Positions 1-5,799 of a stretch of DNA of 8,345 bases are shown here, piece after piece. The notes below the pieces were generated by a model, which saw only the letters and a list, made by a program, of their open reading frames with translations, did not search any database and was not told the DNA's origin. A program made the position numbers and the translations under genes. Position 1 is the stretch's first letter. The number at the start of each line of letters is the position of its first letter. Origin of the DNA: VRUE01 sp046733275 (GTDB lineage: Bacteria; Actinomycetota; Thermoleophilia; Solirubrobacterales; 70-9); assembly GCA_046733275.1 (NCBI GenBank), contig JBKPOW010000081.1, positions 1 through 8,345 of the forward strand. The letters are read 5' to 3'.

Positions 1-553
1 CGCTATAAGAGACATAGAGGTTCCCTGCGGGGTCCACCGCGACCCCGCTCGCTTTGCTTCCACCTGGATGTGAGTTACCGGAGCCGTCGATTTCACCTAT
101 GGGCATGCCACCTGGTGAGTAGACGCGCACGACCCCGTTGAGGGCCAGATAAACGTCTCCAGCAGTCCCACCTTTTGCGCCGGGAGGCGCTACCGCGACC
201 CCCCGAGGGTCGGTGAGGCTGCCGATACGGTTCGTGCCGGCTCCCGGGCCTTCGGTGAACAGGCTCGGCGCACCGGCTTCGGTGATGCGGTAAAGGGCGC
301 TGGTGCCATCGCCGAACCTGCTGTCGATCACGTAGAAGTCATGGGACCCTTGATCGACCGCTATCGCCCCGGGATCCAGGAGTTTTTTGGTGCCGGACGT
401 CCCTTCCGGCCCGAAGGTCGTGATGAACGGGTGGAAGACGTAGGCGGAGGCCGCGGGGACGAAGGCCGCGAAGGCGATCGCGGTCAAGCCGGCGATTAAG
501 AGGCGGCGTGCCCAATTCGTTGCCGCGAACGGGCTTCTCGTGATTCGTCCCAC
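1..553 (-). CDS. Secreted NHL-repeat (beta-propeller) protein, 3' end outside window
   Basis: Reading the minus strand from GTG at 553 gives 184 uninterrupted codons to the window edge. An in-frame TAA lies directly before the GTG, and an AAGGAG ribosome site sits 6-7 bases upstream, so this start is well fixed. Residues 1-37 form a signal peptide: a basic start with RR at 16-17, a hydrophobic core near 18-32, and an ASA cleavage site before Y38. The mature part carries NHL-like units, seen as LLDPGAIAVDQ (58-68), LTDPRGVAVAPP (113-124) and ASGVAVDPAGNLYVS (168-182), each followed by a 'D.YV/YL' strand. This predicts an exported beta-propeller that binds a protein, sugar or wall component; the ligand cannot be told. 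Codon use is less GC-rich than in the neighbours (TTA Leu19, AAA-AAA, ATA, TAT, GTT), suggesting an accessory or acquired gene. It has its own promoter and long leader. Confidence 0.85.
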   Translation of the reverse strand, partial: MGRITRSPFAATNWARRLLIAGLTAIAFAAFVPAASAYVFHPFITTFGPEGTSGTKKLLDPGAIAVDQGSHDFYVIDSRFGDGTSALYRITEAGAPSLFTEGPGAGTNRIGSLTDPRGVAVAPPGAKGGTAGDVYLALNGVVRVYSPGGMPIGEIDGSGNSHPGGSKASGVAVDPAGNLYVSYS

Positions 554-642
554 TTAGCTCTCCTTGTCCCTTGAACCCCGGCGGCCACTCCCTTGTGCCT
601 ATTCGGGGTTCGTTGATCCCTGCCCGTTTCCGTAAACGGGAT
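554..642 (-). promoter_or_regulatory. Structured 5' leader of the NHL-repeat gene (candidate cis-regulatory RNA)
   Basis: If transcription starts near 642, as the promoter at 649-677 implies, the leader is about 89 nt. Two perfect inverted repeats are visible. The first is CCCGTTT/AAACGGG with loop ACGG (623-640). The second is GAACCCCG/CGGGGTTC (604-611 with 573-580), enclosing 23 nt. Those 23 nt contain a further stem, GGCAC with GTGGCC (595-599 with 583-588, one bulged G), with loop AAGGGA. AUCCC at the very start could alternatively pair with GGGAU (616-620), competing with the first hairpin. I compared it from memory with c-di-GMP-I and c-di-AMP (ydaO) riboswitch consensus cores and saw no match. 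The helices are seen in the sequence; a regulatory role is inference. The 623-640 hairpin might instead be a DNA operator next to the transcription start. Confidence 0.4.
558..565 (-). promoter_or_regulatory. Ribosome binding site of the NHL-repeat gene
   Basis: The minus strand reads AAGGAGAG, followed by CTAA and then the GTG start. It is the clearest Shine-Dalgarno sequence in the window and supports GTG 553 as the start. Most other genes here have weak or no such site. Confidence 0.75.
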
Positions 643-648
643 GGCGAG

Positions 649-677
649 ACTGTAAACAAAGACCTTTTTAATGTCAA
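649..677 (-). promoter_or_regulatory. Sigma70-type promoter of the NHL-repeat gene
   Basis: On the minus strand a perfect -35 TTGACA (672-677) is followed by a 17-bp spacer and a -10 TACAGT (649-654, 4 of 6 matches to TATAAT). The predicted start is about 642, giving a long leader before GTG 553. The spacer contains AGGTCTTT (658-665), which recurs at 722-729. This is the best promoter in the window and lies in its most AT-rich part. Confidence 0.65.
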
Positions 678-747
678 GGAGAGCGTTTTTGGAGAAAAGA
701 GTGTTGTTCAGGCTTGAGCAGAAAGACCTGCAAAGCATGCATGAAGT

Positions 748-772
748 ACTAGGTACCAATTCGGTACCCAGT
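748..772 (-). terminator. Hairpin after pyrE, probable terminator
   Basis: Nineteen bases after the pyrE stop, the minus-strand RNA can fold ACUGGGUACC with GGUACCUAGU around a 5-nt GAAUU loop. This is a 10-bp stem with one G-U wobble. In plus-strand RNA the same position is an A-C mismatch, so the hairpin fits minus-strand transcription better. No U-tract follows, so it is not a classic intrinsic terminator; hairpin-only terminators have been proposed in actinobacteria. It would end the CPBP/L,D-transpeptidase/pyrE transcript before the NHL promoter. Confidence 0.45.
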
Positions 773-791
773 GGCGCTCGGTCGCTCCGGA

Positions 792-1358
792 TCAGCCGCG
801 GTCGGGGCGCTCGGGGTACAGCTCGTCGATCGTGACGAGGGCTCGGTAGGGAGCCTCGGCGGCTGCTTCGATCGCTTCGCCGCCGCCTGCTAGGCGGTCG
901 ACTACGGCGATGACTCCGGCGACCTCGAGGCCCTGCTCGCAGACCCGCTCGATCGCCTTCACGGTCGAGCCGCCGGTGGTGACGGTGTCCTCGACGACGA
1001 GCACCCTGTCGCCCTCCTCGACCGGTCCCTCGACCCAGCGCTGCAGGCCGTGCTGCTTGCGCTCGCCGCGGACGAAGAAGCCGACGAGGTTCTCCCCGGC
1101 CGGAACGGCGAGGGCCGCGCAGCTCGGCGGGATCGCCGCCGTAGCCGGACCGCCCACGGCGCTCGCGCCGGCCTCCACCGCAGCGGCCGCGATCAGCTCT
1201 CCCGCGGCACGGAACCCCGGCGACCGCAACAGCGCCCGCCGGGCGTCGACGTAGTACTGCGCGGTTGCCCCACTCGAAAGCGTCACCTCACCGAGGATCA
1301 GCGAATGCTCCCGTAGCTCAGCGAGCAGCGTTTGCTTGGCAGCTTCGAGGTCGGGCAC
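792..1358 (-). CDS. pyrE: Orotate phosphoribosyltransferase
   Basis: The 188-residue product joins orotate and PRPP to give orotidine 5'-phosphate and pyrophosphate, the fifth step of de novo UMP synthesis, in the cytoplasm. The PRPP-binding loop VLVVEDTVTTGGST is at 119-132, with the acidic pair at 123-124. The orotate-side motif SSGATAQYYVDAR is at 28-40, and the flexible catalytic loop RGERKQHG is at 97-104. Length fits the short bacterial/archaeal type. The start is GTG with AGGA upstream; a nearby ATG is out of frame. It is the last gene of a minus-strand run, 36 bp after the L,D-transpeptidase gene, with no other pyr gene in view. One oddity is Gly98 where the E. coli enzyme has Lys100 in RKxxKxHG; the R, K and H of the motif are kept. 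Another PRTase family is possible, but the YYVD and KQHG motifs favour PyrE. Confidence 0.93.
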   Translation of the reverse strand: MPDLEAAKQTLLAELREHSLILGEVTLSSGATAQYYVDARRALLRSPGFRAAGELIAAAAVEAGASAVGGPATAAIPPSCAALAVPAGENLVGFFVRGERKQHGLQRWVEGPVEEGDRVLVVEDTVTTGGSTVKAIERVCEQGLEVAGVIAVVDRLAGGGEAIEAAAEAPYRALVTIDELYPERPDRG

Positions 1359-1394
1359 GGCGTCATCCTATGGCGCGCCTCAGCAGCGACGGAC

Positions 1395-2405
1395 TCAGAA
1401 GATGAAGATGTCTTCGCCGAACTCGATCCGGTTGTAGATCTCCGGCTGGTCGGCGATGAAGGTGCGGATGCAGCCGTGGCTGGCGGGGTAGTCGGGCACC
1501 GATTCGTAGCCGTGCACGGCGTAGCCGCCGTAGAAGTAGAAGGAGTAGTACATGCCGTGCGAGTTGTAGCCGGGTTCCTGGCGGATGAACTCGAAGTGGC
1601 CGGTAACCGTCGGGGTCGAGGACTTGCCGGATGAAACCGGGTAGATCGCGTAGGGCTTGTCGCCCTTGGCGAAGACGAGGACTTGCTTGGAGAGAGGCAC
1701 CTCGACGTGTCGGCCAGCGGCCGGATGGCGCACCCGGTAGCCGCCGCGGCCGGCGAAGACGCGCTTGACCAGGCCCTTGCCGGCGCGCATGCTGCGCGCC
1801 ATGTCATTGAGTTTGCGGTAGGCGAGAACGCCCCGAGCAGTCTTGCCGCCGAAGCAGCGACCGTCGTTGGCGATATAGCCCAGCTTGCGCATCGCCTTCT
1901 TGAAGCCGACCACAGCCGGGCCGCAATCGCCTTCGTGCAGGGCGGGGAAGCTGACCTTCCAGCTCTTGCGCACGGTGCTGTCGCCACCGAGCGCCGCGGT
2001 CGCGACGTGCCTGGCGCTTACCGCGTACCTGCCCGCTTCCTCGATCCGGACCTTCGCCCGGAAGTCCCCGACGCCGCCCTTGCCCTTGCTCAGCCCCACC
2101 TTCTGGTGCTGGACACGGTGGCCGTCGAGGTAGAAGTTGACGTCGACCTTCTGGCCGGCGACGTAGGGCTCGACCGTGCCGATCGCCGGCACCGTGCTGT
2201 AGATCCGCGCCTTGCCGTCGTTCAGGTGGCCGATATGGGTGATCTTCACCGTCGCCTCAGGCGGCCCCTGCGGCTGCGCCGTCCCACCCGCGGCTGCCCC
2301 GCCGCCTCTGGCCGGCTTCTTCGCCGCCGCGGCAGCATTGGGAAGCGTCAGCAAGACCACGAGCGCGAGGACGAAGACGAGGCGGCGATTCATCGGCCCG
2401 CGCAT
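1395..2405 (-). CDS. Secreted L,D-transpeptidase (YkuD domain) with peptidoglycan-binding-like region
   Basis: The 336-residue protein has a signal peptide (hydrophobic stretch at 9-27, ending AAAAA) and an Ala/Gly/Pro linker to about 50. An unassigned beta-rich region (51-153) follows. A peptidoglycan-binding-like segment at 159-202 contains CGPAVVGFKKAMRKLGYI and FGGKTARGVLAYRK. The YkuD catalytic domain is at about 233-336, with the conserved HG at 298-299 and SHGCIR at 309-314; Cys312 is the expected nucleophile. The family forms 3-3 peptidoglycan cross-links or attaches proteins to the wall, outside the membrane. Cys161 and Cys184 could form a disulfide. ATG 2405 gives MRGPMNRR...; ATG 2393 (residue 5) is an equally possible start, and neither has a clear ribosome site. 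It lies 24 bp after the CPBP gene and 36 bp before pyrE, so co-transcription is likely. The exact reaction cannot be told from sequence. Confidence 0.9.
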   Translation of the reverse strand: MRGPMNRRLVFVLALVVLLTLPNAAAAAKKPARGGGAAAGGTAQPQGPPEATVKITHIGHLNDGKARIYSTVPAIGTVEPYVAGQKVDVNFYLDGHRVQHQKVGLSKGKGGVGDFRAKVRIEEAGRYAVSARHVATAALGGDSTVRKSWKVSFPALHEGDCGPAVVGFKKAMRKLGYIANDGRCFGGKTARGVLAYRKLNDMARSMRAGKGLVKRVFAGRGGYRVRHPAAGRHVEVPLSKQVLVFAKGDKPYAIYPVSSGKSSTPTVTGHFEFIRQEPGYNSHGMYYSFYFYGGYAVHGYESVPDYPASHGCIRTFIADQPEIYNRIEFGEDIFIF

Positions 2406-2429
2406 TCTTGCGGATGCACCGGCTGGGCC

Positions 2430-3182
2430 CTACTGCCCGAGCAGGGCCACTGAGTTGTTGAGGGCGTGGAGGAGGATGCCGGGGACGATCGAGCCGGTCC
2501 TCTCGTAGAGCAGGGCGATGATCACACCGAAGGCGATCAGCGGGGGGACTGCGCTGAGACCGGTGACGACGTGCATCGCGCCGAAGATCGCGCCGCTGAT
2601 CAGGGCGGCGGCGATCGCCGGCAGGCGGGTGCGCAGGCCGCCGAAGACCATGCCGCGGAAGCAGACCTCCTCGCTGATCGGGGCGGCGATCGCGATCAGC
2701 AGGACCTGCAACGGCCAAGTGCCGAACGATTCGGCGATGTCCTCCTGTTCGGGCGCGCCGAAGATGCCGATGTAGATCGCGGCGAAGGCGATGTATGCGA
2801 TCACGGCCACAACCATCCAGCCGATCGCTTCGCCGTCGAAACGGCGTACGCCGAGTCGCTCCAGCGCCACCCGTAGCGATTCCTCCCCCCAACGGCTCGC
2901 CACCAGCAGGGGCACCAGCAGAAAGGCGAGTGCGGCGGCGAGCTGGACGATCACGTTGGCGCCGGTGCTGAGGTCGCCTTCTTCGGCCGGGTTGTCGATC
3001 AGGATCGCCGGGATCCCGAGCACGATCCCCGCGCCCAGGGCAATCAGCAACCCCCCGATTGCCAGCTGCGGACCCCACGTTGCGTATGGGTAAGGCGTCG
3101 GGGGTGGTCCCGGGGGAGCCTCCCCGCTGTTCGCTCCACCGGGGAGACCCCCGTCGCCCTCTACAACTAACTTCCTGTCCAT
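2430..3182 (-). CDS. CPBP-family intramembrane metalloprotease (Abi/CAAX type)
   Basis: The 250-residue membrane protein has a Gly/Pro-rich cytoplasmic start (1-36) followed by hydrophobic segments near 37-62, 76-95, 120-143, 157-170, 185-203, 211-225 and 231-248. The family's motifs are all present: EEVCFRG (171-177, the EExxxR signature), FGAMH (200-204) and HALNN (239-243). These are the expected metal ligands and catalytic Glu, so the enzyme looks intact. The family includes CAAX-type prenyl-protein proteases and bacteriocin self-immunity proteins; the substrate here is unknown. I chose ATG 3182. The frame stays open upstream to 3431, but that part is antisense to the MscS core and reads as non-coding. 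No strong ribosome site is seen, and codon 5 is TTA, unusual in this GC-rich setting. It is first in the minus-strand run with the L,D-transpeptidase and pyrE genes. Confidence 0.87.
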   Translation of the reverse strand: MDRKLVVEGDGGLPGGANSGEAPPGPPPTPYPYATWGPQLAIGGLLIALGAGIVLGIPAILIDNPAEEGDLSTGANVIVQLAAALAFLLVPLLVASRWGEESLRVALERLGVRRFDGEAIGWMVVAVIAYIAFAAIYIGIFGAPEQEDIAESFGTWPLQVLLIAIAAPISEEVCFRGMVFGGLRTRLPAIAAALISGAIFGAMHVVTGLSAVPPLIAFGVIIALLYERTGSIVPGILLHALNNSVALLGQ

Positions 3183-3597
3183 CAGCCCGGCAGTCTCACA
3201 GGTCTCGCGGTCCACCCGGACCCGTCTGCGCTTCCTCCGCCGCCTCGCCATCCTGGTCGTCTTCCTCGTCATCGCCGCGATCGCGATCGCCCAATTCACC
3301 GAGCTGAAGCGTCTCGCCACCGGCATCCTCGCCTCGACCGCGGTGCTGGCGGCGATCATCGGCTTCGCCGCCCAGCACACGATCGGCAACATGGTCGCCG
3401 GGGTGCAGCTGGCGGTCTCCCAGCCGTTCAAGATCGGCGACCGGGTCGCCTACGAGGAGGTCGAGGGCCGCGTCGTCGACATCACCCTCTCCTATACCTA
3501 CGTCGACCCCGGCGACGGCACCGCCGTCATCATCCCCAACCAGCTGCTGGTCGAGGGCGTCATCCACAACCTCTCCACCGAAGACACGCAGGCCTGA
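3175..3597 (+). CDS. MscS-type mechanosensitive channel core, short and without a canonical start
   Basis: The frame is open from 3094 (after TAA at 3091-3093) to TGA at 3595. From 3205 on it reads as an MscS-family protein: RTRLRFLRRLA, one membrane helix, then the pore-helix region GFAAQHTIGNMVAGVQLAVSQ, PFKIGDRVAYEEVEGRVVDI and the IIPNQLLVEGVIHNLS end of the beta domain. The family forms membrane-tension-gated pores that release solutes on osmotic downshock. It lacks the first transmembrane helix and the C-terminal alpha/beta vestibule of E. coli MscS. There is no ATG, GTG or TTG before GTG 3343, which lies inside the pore helix and would leave only 84 residues. I give CTG 3175 (140 residues) as a placeholder; CTG 3226 is another choice. 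The gene may use an unusual start, or be a 5'-truncated remnant. It faces away from the CPBP gene and is 30 bp before the PBP gene. Confidence 0.6.
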   Translation: MSISPAVSQVSRSTRTRLRFLRRLAILVVFLVIAAIAIAQFTELKRLATGILASTAVLAAIIGFAAQHTIGNMVAGVQLAVSQPFKIGDRVAYEEVEGRVVDITLSYTYVDPGDGTAVIIPNQLLVEGVIHNLSTEDTQA

Positions 3598-3615
3598 GCG
3601 CCGCGGCGGGCGAAG

Positions 3616-3621
3616 TACGCT
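3616..3621 (+). promoter_or_regulatory. Possible -10 element for a leaderless PBP transcript
   Basis: TACGCT fits the actinobacterial TANNNT -10 pattern and ends six bases before ATG 3628, where a leaderless message would begin. There is no Shine-Dalgarno sequence in the 30-bp gap and no convincing -35. A hexamer this loose occurs often by chance. Confidence 0.2.
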
Positions 3622-3627
3622 CAACTG

Positions 3628-5784
3628 ATGACGCAGCGCAACCGTCGAAGCCGGCGGCATCGCGGCGGCGCCGGCAGCAAGGTGCTCTTCGTCGCCGTCG
3701 GGATCGTCGCCCTGCTGGTGGTCGCGGTCGTCGGCGTCGCCTCCTGGGTGCTGGACGTCGCCGCCGACGCGCCCTCGCTCGCCGCCTGCAAGCAGGTGGA
3801 GAAGCGCGGCAACACCGTCATCTACGCCGACGACGGCAGCAAGCTGGGACTGGTCCGCTCCGAAGAGGCGCGCGCGCCGGTCTCGCTCGAGCGCATCCCG
3901 AAGAGCCTGCAGCGCGCCACCGTGGCGATCGAGGACGAGCGCTTCTACGAGCACGGCGGCGTCGACCCCGAGGCGATCGCCCGCGCCGCGCTGAAGAACC
4001 TCGAGGCCGGGCGCACGATCGAGGGTGCCTCGACCATCACCCAGCAGCTCGTCCGCAACCTCTGCCTGCGCAACCCCGCCCGCGACCTCGAGCGCAAGAT
4101 CGTTGAGGCGAAGCTGGCGATCGAGTACGCCGAGCGCCACTCGCGCCGCCAGATGCTCGACCAGTACCTCAACACGGCGACCTACGGGACGATCGACGGC
4201 GCGACCGCGGTCGGCGTCGGCGCCGCCGCCAGGATCTGGTTCTCGCGGCCGGTCTGGAAGCTGAAGCTGCCGCAGGCGGCGCTGCTCGCCGGGCTGCCGC
4301 AGGCGCCCTCCGAATACAACCCGGTGCTGCACCCGCGCGCCGCCCTCGCCCGCCGCAACGCGGTGCTCTCGAAGATGGCGAGCCTCGGCTACATCACGCC
4401 CGCCCGGGCGCGCGCGGCGCGCGCGCACGGCGTCGGCCTCGACCTCGACCTCGACCAGGGCTACTTCGAAAAGCGCGACCCCTACTTCTTCGACTACGTC
4501 GAAGACGAGCTGATCGAGATCTACGGCGCCCGCCGAGTGCGCGAGGGCGGCCTCGAGGTCCACACCACGATCGACCCGCGCATGCAGGAGATCGGCCTGG
4601 AAGCGATGCGCTCCGCCCTGCCCTACTCCGAAGACCCGTCCGCGGCGCTGGTCGCGATCGACCCGCGCAGCGGCGAGATCGAGGCGATGGCCTCCAGCTC
4701 CTCTTATGACGACAGCCAGTTCAACCTCGCCGCCCAAGGGCACCGCCAGCCCGGCTCGACCTTCAAGACCTTCGTCCTGACGACGGCGATCAAGCAGGGC
4801 ATCGACCCCTACTCGACCTACTACACCTCCAAGCCGCTCGACCTCGACCTGCCCGAGTGGGGCCACTGGGAGGTGGCGACCGCCGACGAGGGCTACCTCG
4901 GCACGGTCAACCTGCAGCAGGCGACGGTCGCCTCCGACAACACCGTCTTCGCCCAGCTCGACCTCGACGTCGGCCCGCGCCAGGTGAAGTGGACGGCGAA
5001 GTCGATGGGGATCGAAAGCCCGCTCGACGGCATCCCGGCGGAGGGGATCGGCGGCCTGCGGGTCGGCGTCTCGCCGCTGGAGATGGCCGACGCCTACGCC
5101 ACCCTCGCCGCCGGCGGCATCCGCCGCCAGCCGATCGCGATCGAGCGGGTGGTCTTCCCCGGCGGCCGGGTCGAGCGGCCGCAGCGGCCCGAGCCGCGCC
5201 GGGTCGTCTCCGCGCCGATCGCCTACGAGGTCTGGCGCCTGCTGCACGACAACATCACCGAAGGCACCGGCACTGCCGCCTACACCGGCTGCCCCGGCCA
5301 GGGCGGCAAGACGGGCACGACCGACAACTTCACCGACGCCTGGTTCGCCGGCATCCAGCCCAACCTGGCGACGGTCGTCTGGGTCGGCTACCCGCAGTCG
5401 AACGCGATCGAAATGACCAGTGTGCACGGCACGACCGTCTACGGCGGCACCTTCCCGGCGGAGATCTGGCACTCGCTCTACACCGGGGCGGAAGTGCCCT
5501 GCGAGGAATTTGAGCGGCCGGAGGGGAAGGTGAGCTGGGCGCCCTTCTACGGCTCGTACACCGCGGGGGCGCCGGACAGCGACGACCTCGACGACGACTT
5601 CGAAGCCGAGGACGGGGAAGAAAGCGAAGCGGAGCGCCTGGGCAAGGAAGCGACCGGGGGCTACGACCCCGACGCCTACGCGCCGGGCGCGGGCCAGGAA
5701 CCGACGCCGGTGCCGCCACCGCCATCCCCGTATGGATCTGGTGGAGATGGCGGGGGCGTCCAGGGCGGCGCCGCGGCGGGATGA
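3628..5784 (+). CDS. Class A penicillin-binding protein (bifunctional transglycosylase/transpeptidase)
   Basis: The 718-residue protein polymerises lipid II into glycan strands and cross-links their peptides on the outer membrane face. It has a basic cytoplasmic start (1-18) and one membrane helix (about 19-43). The GT51 domain (about 65-260) has EDERFYEHGG (102-111, catalytic E102), GASTITQQLVRN (133-144) and RKIVE (156-160). The transpeptidase domain (about 335-620) has STFK (377-380, nucleophile Ser377), SDN (437-439) and KTGT (561-564). All key residues are present. A low-complexity tail from about 648 is first acidic (DSDDLDDDFEAEDGEE) and then Pro/Gly-rich, as in many actinobacterial PBPs. 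ATG 3628 is the start; no ribosome site is visible. It lies 30 bp after the MscS frame and 15 bp before the mannosyltransferase. PonA/Pbp1A-like is the best description, but I assign no gene name. Confidence 0.95.
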   Translation: MTQRNRRSRRHRGGAGSKVLFVAVGIVALLVVAVVGVASWVLDVAADAPSLAACKQVEKRGNTVIYADDGSKLGLVRSEEARAPVSLERIPKSLQRATVAIEDERFYEHGGVDPEAIARAALKNLEAGRTIEGASTITQQLVRNLCLRNPARDLERKIVEAKLAIEYAERHSRRQMLDQYLNTATYGTIDGATAVGVGAAARIWFSRPVWKLKLPQAALLAGLPQAPSEYNPVLHPRAALARRNAVLSKMASLGYITPARARAARAHGVGLDLDLDQGYFEKRDPYFFDYVEDELIEIYGARRVREGGLEVHTTIDPRMQEIGLEAMRSALPYSEDPSAALVAIDPRSGEIEAMASSSSYDDSQFNLAAQGHRQPGSTFKTFVLTTAIKQGIDPYSTYYTSKPLDLDLPEWGHWEVATADEGYLGTVNLQQATVASDNTVFAQLDLDVGPRQVKWTAKSMGIESPLDGIPAEGIGGLRVGVSPLEMADAYATLAAGGIRRQPIAIERVVFPGGRVERPQRPEPRRVVSAPIAYEVWRLLHDNITEGTGTAAYTGCPGQGGKTGTTDNFTDAWFAGIQPNLATVVWVGYPQSNAIEMTSVHGTTVYGGTFPAEIWHSLYTGAEVPCEEFERPEGKVSWAPFYGSYTAGAPDSDDLDDDFEAEDGEESEAERLGKEATGGYDPDAYAPGAGQEPTPVPPPPSPYGSGGDGGGVQGGAAAG

Positions 5785-5799
5785 AGTCGGTCGCGGCCG

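Noticed and set aside
339..677. 112-codon minus-strand frame over the NHL gene start
   Set aside because: It overlaps the NHL gene in a different frame. The NHL frame has a signal peptide, repeats and a strong ribosome site.
558..683. 9-bp inverted match between the NHL ribosome site (CTCTCCTTG, 558-566) and the -35 area (CAAGGAGAG, 675-683)
   Set aside because: The -35 copy is upstream of the predicted transcript start, so it cannot pair with the ribosome site in RNA. Probably chance.
496..759. 87-codon minus-strand frame in the intergenic region
   Set aside because: It runs through the promoter and leader and into the NHL gene in another frame. No ribosome site or recognisable domain is seen.
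1683..2453. 256-codon open frame on the plus strand
   Set aside because: It is antisense to the L,D-transpeptidase gene, which has a complete catalytic motif and signal peptide. This frame shows no domain.
3100..3160. GC-rich imperfect inverted repeats
   Set aside because: They fall in the Gly/Pro-rich N-terminal coding part of the CPBP gene and are explained by GGN/CCN codons.
3183..3431. Upstream extension of the CPBP reading frame
   Set aside because: The added 83 residues overlap the MscS core on the other strand, are Arg-rich and patternless, and precede a natural N-terminus at ATG 3182.
4436..4460. Short tandem GACCTC repeat
   Set aside because: It encodes LDLDLD inside the PBP and is too short to be a meaningful repeat.
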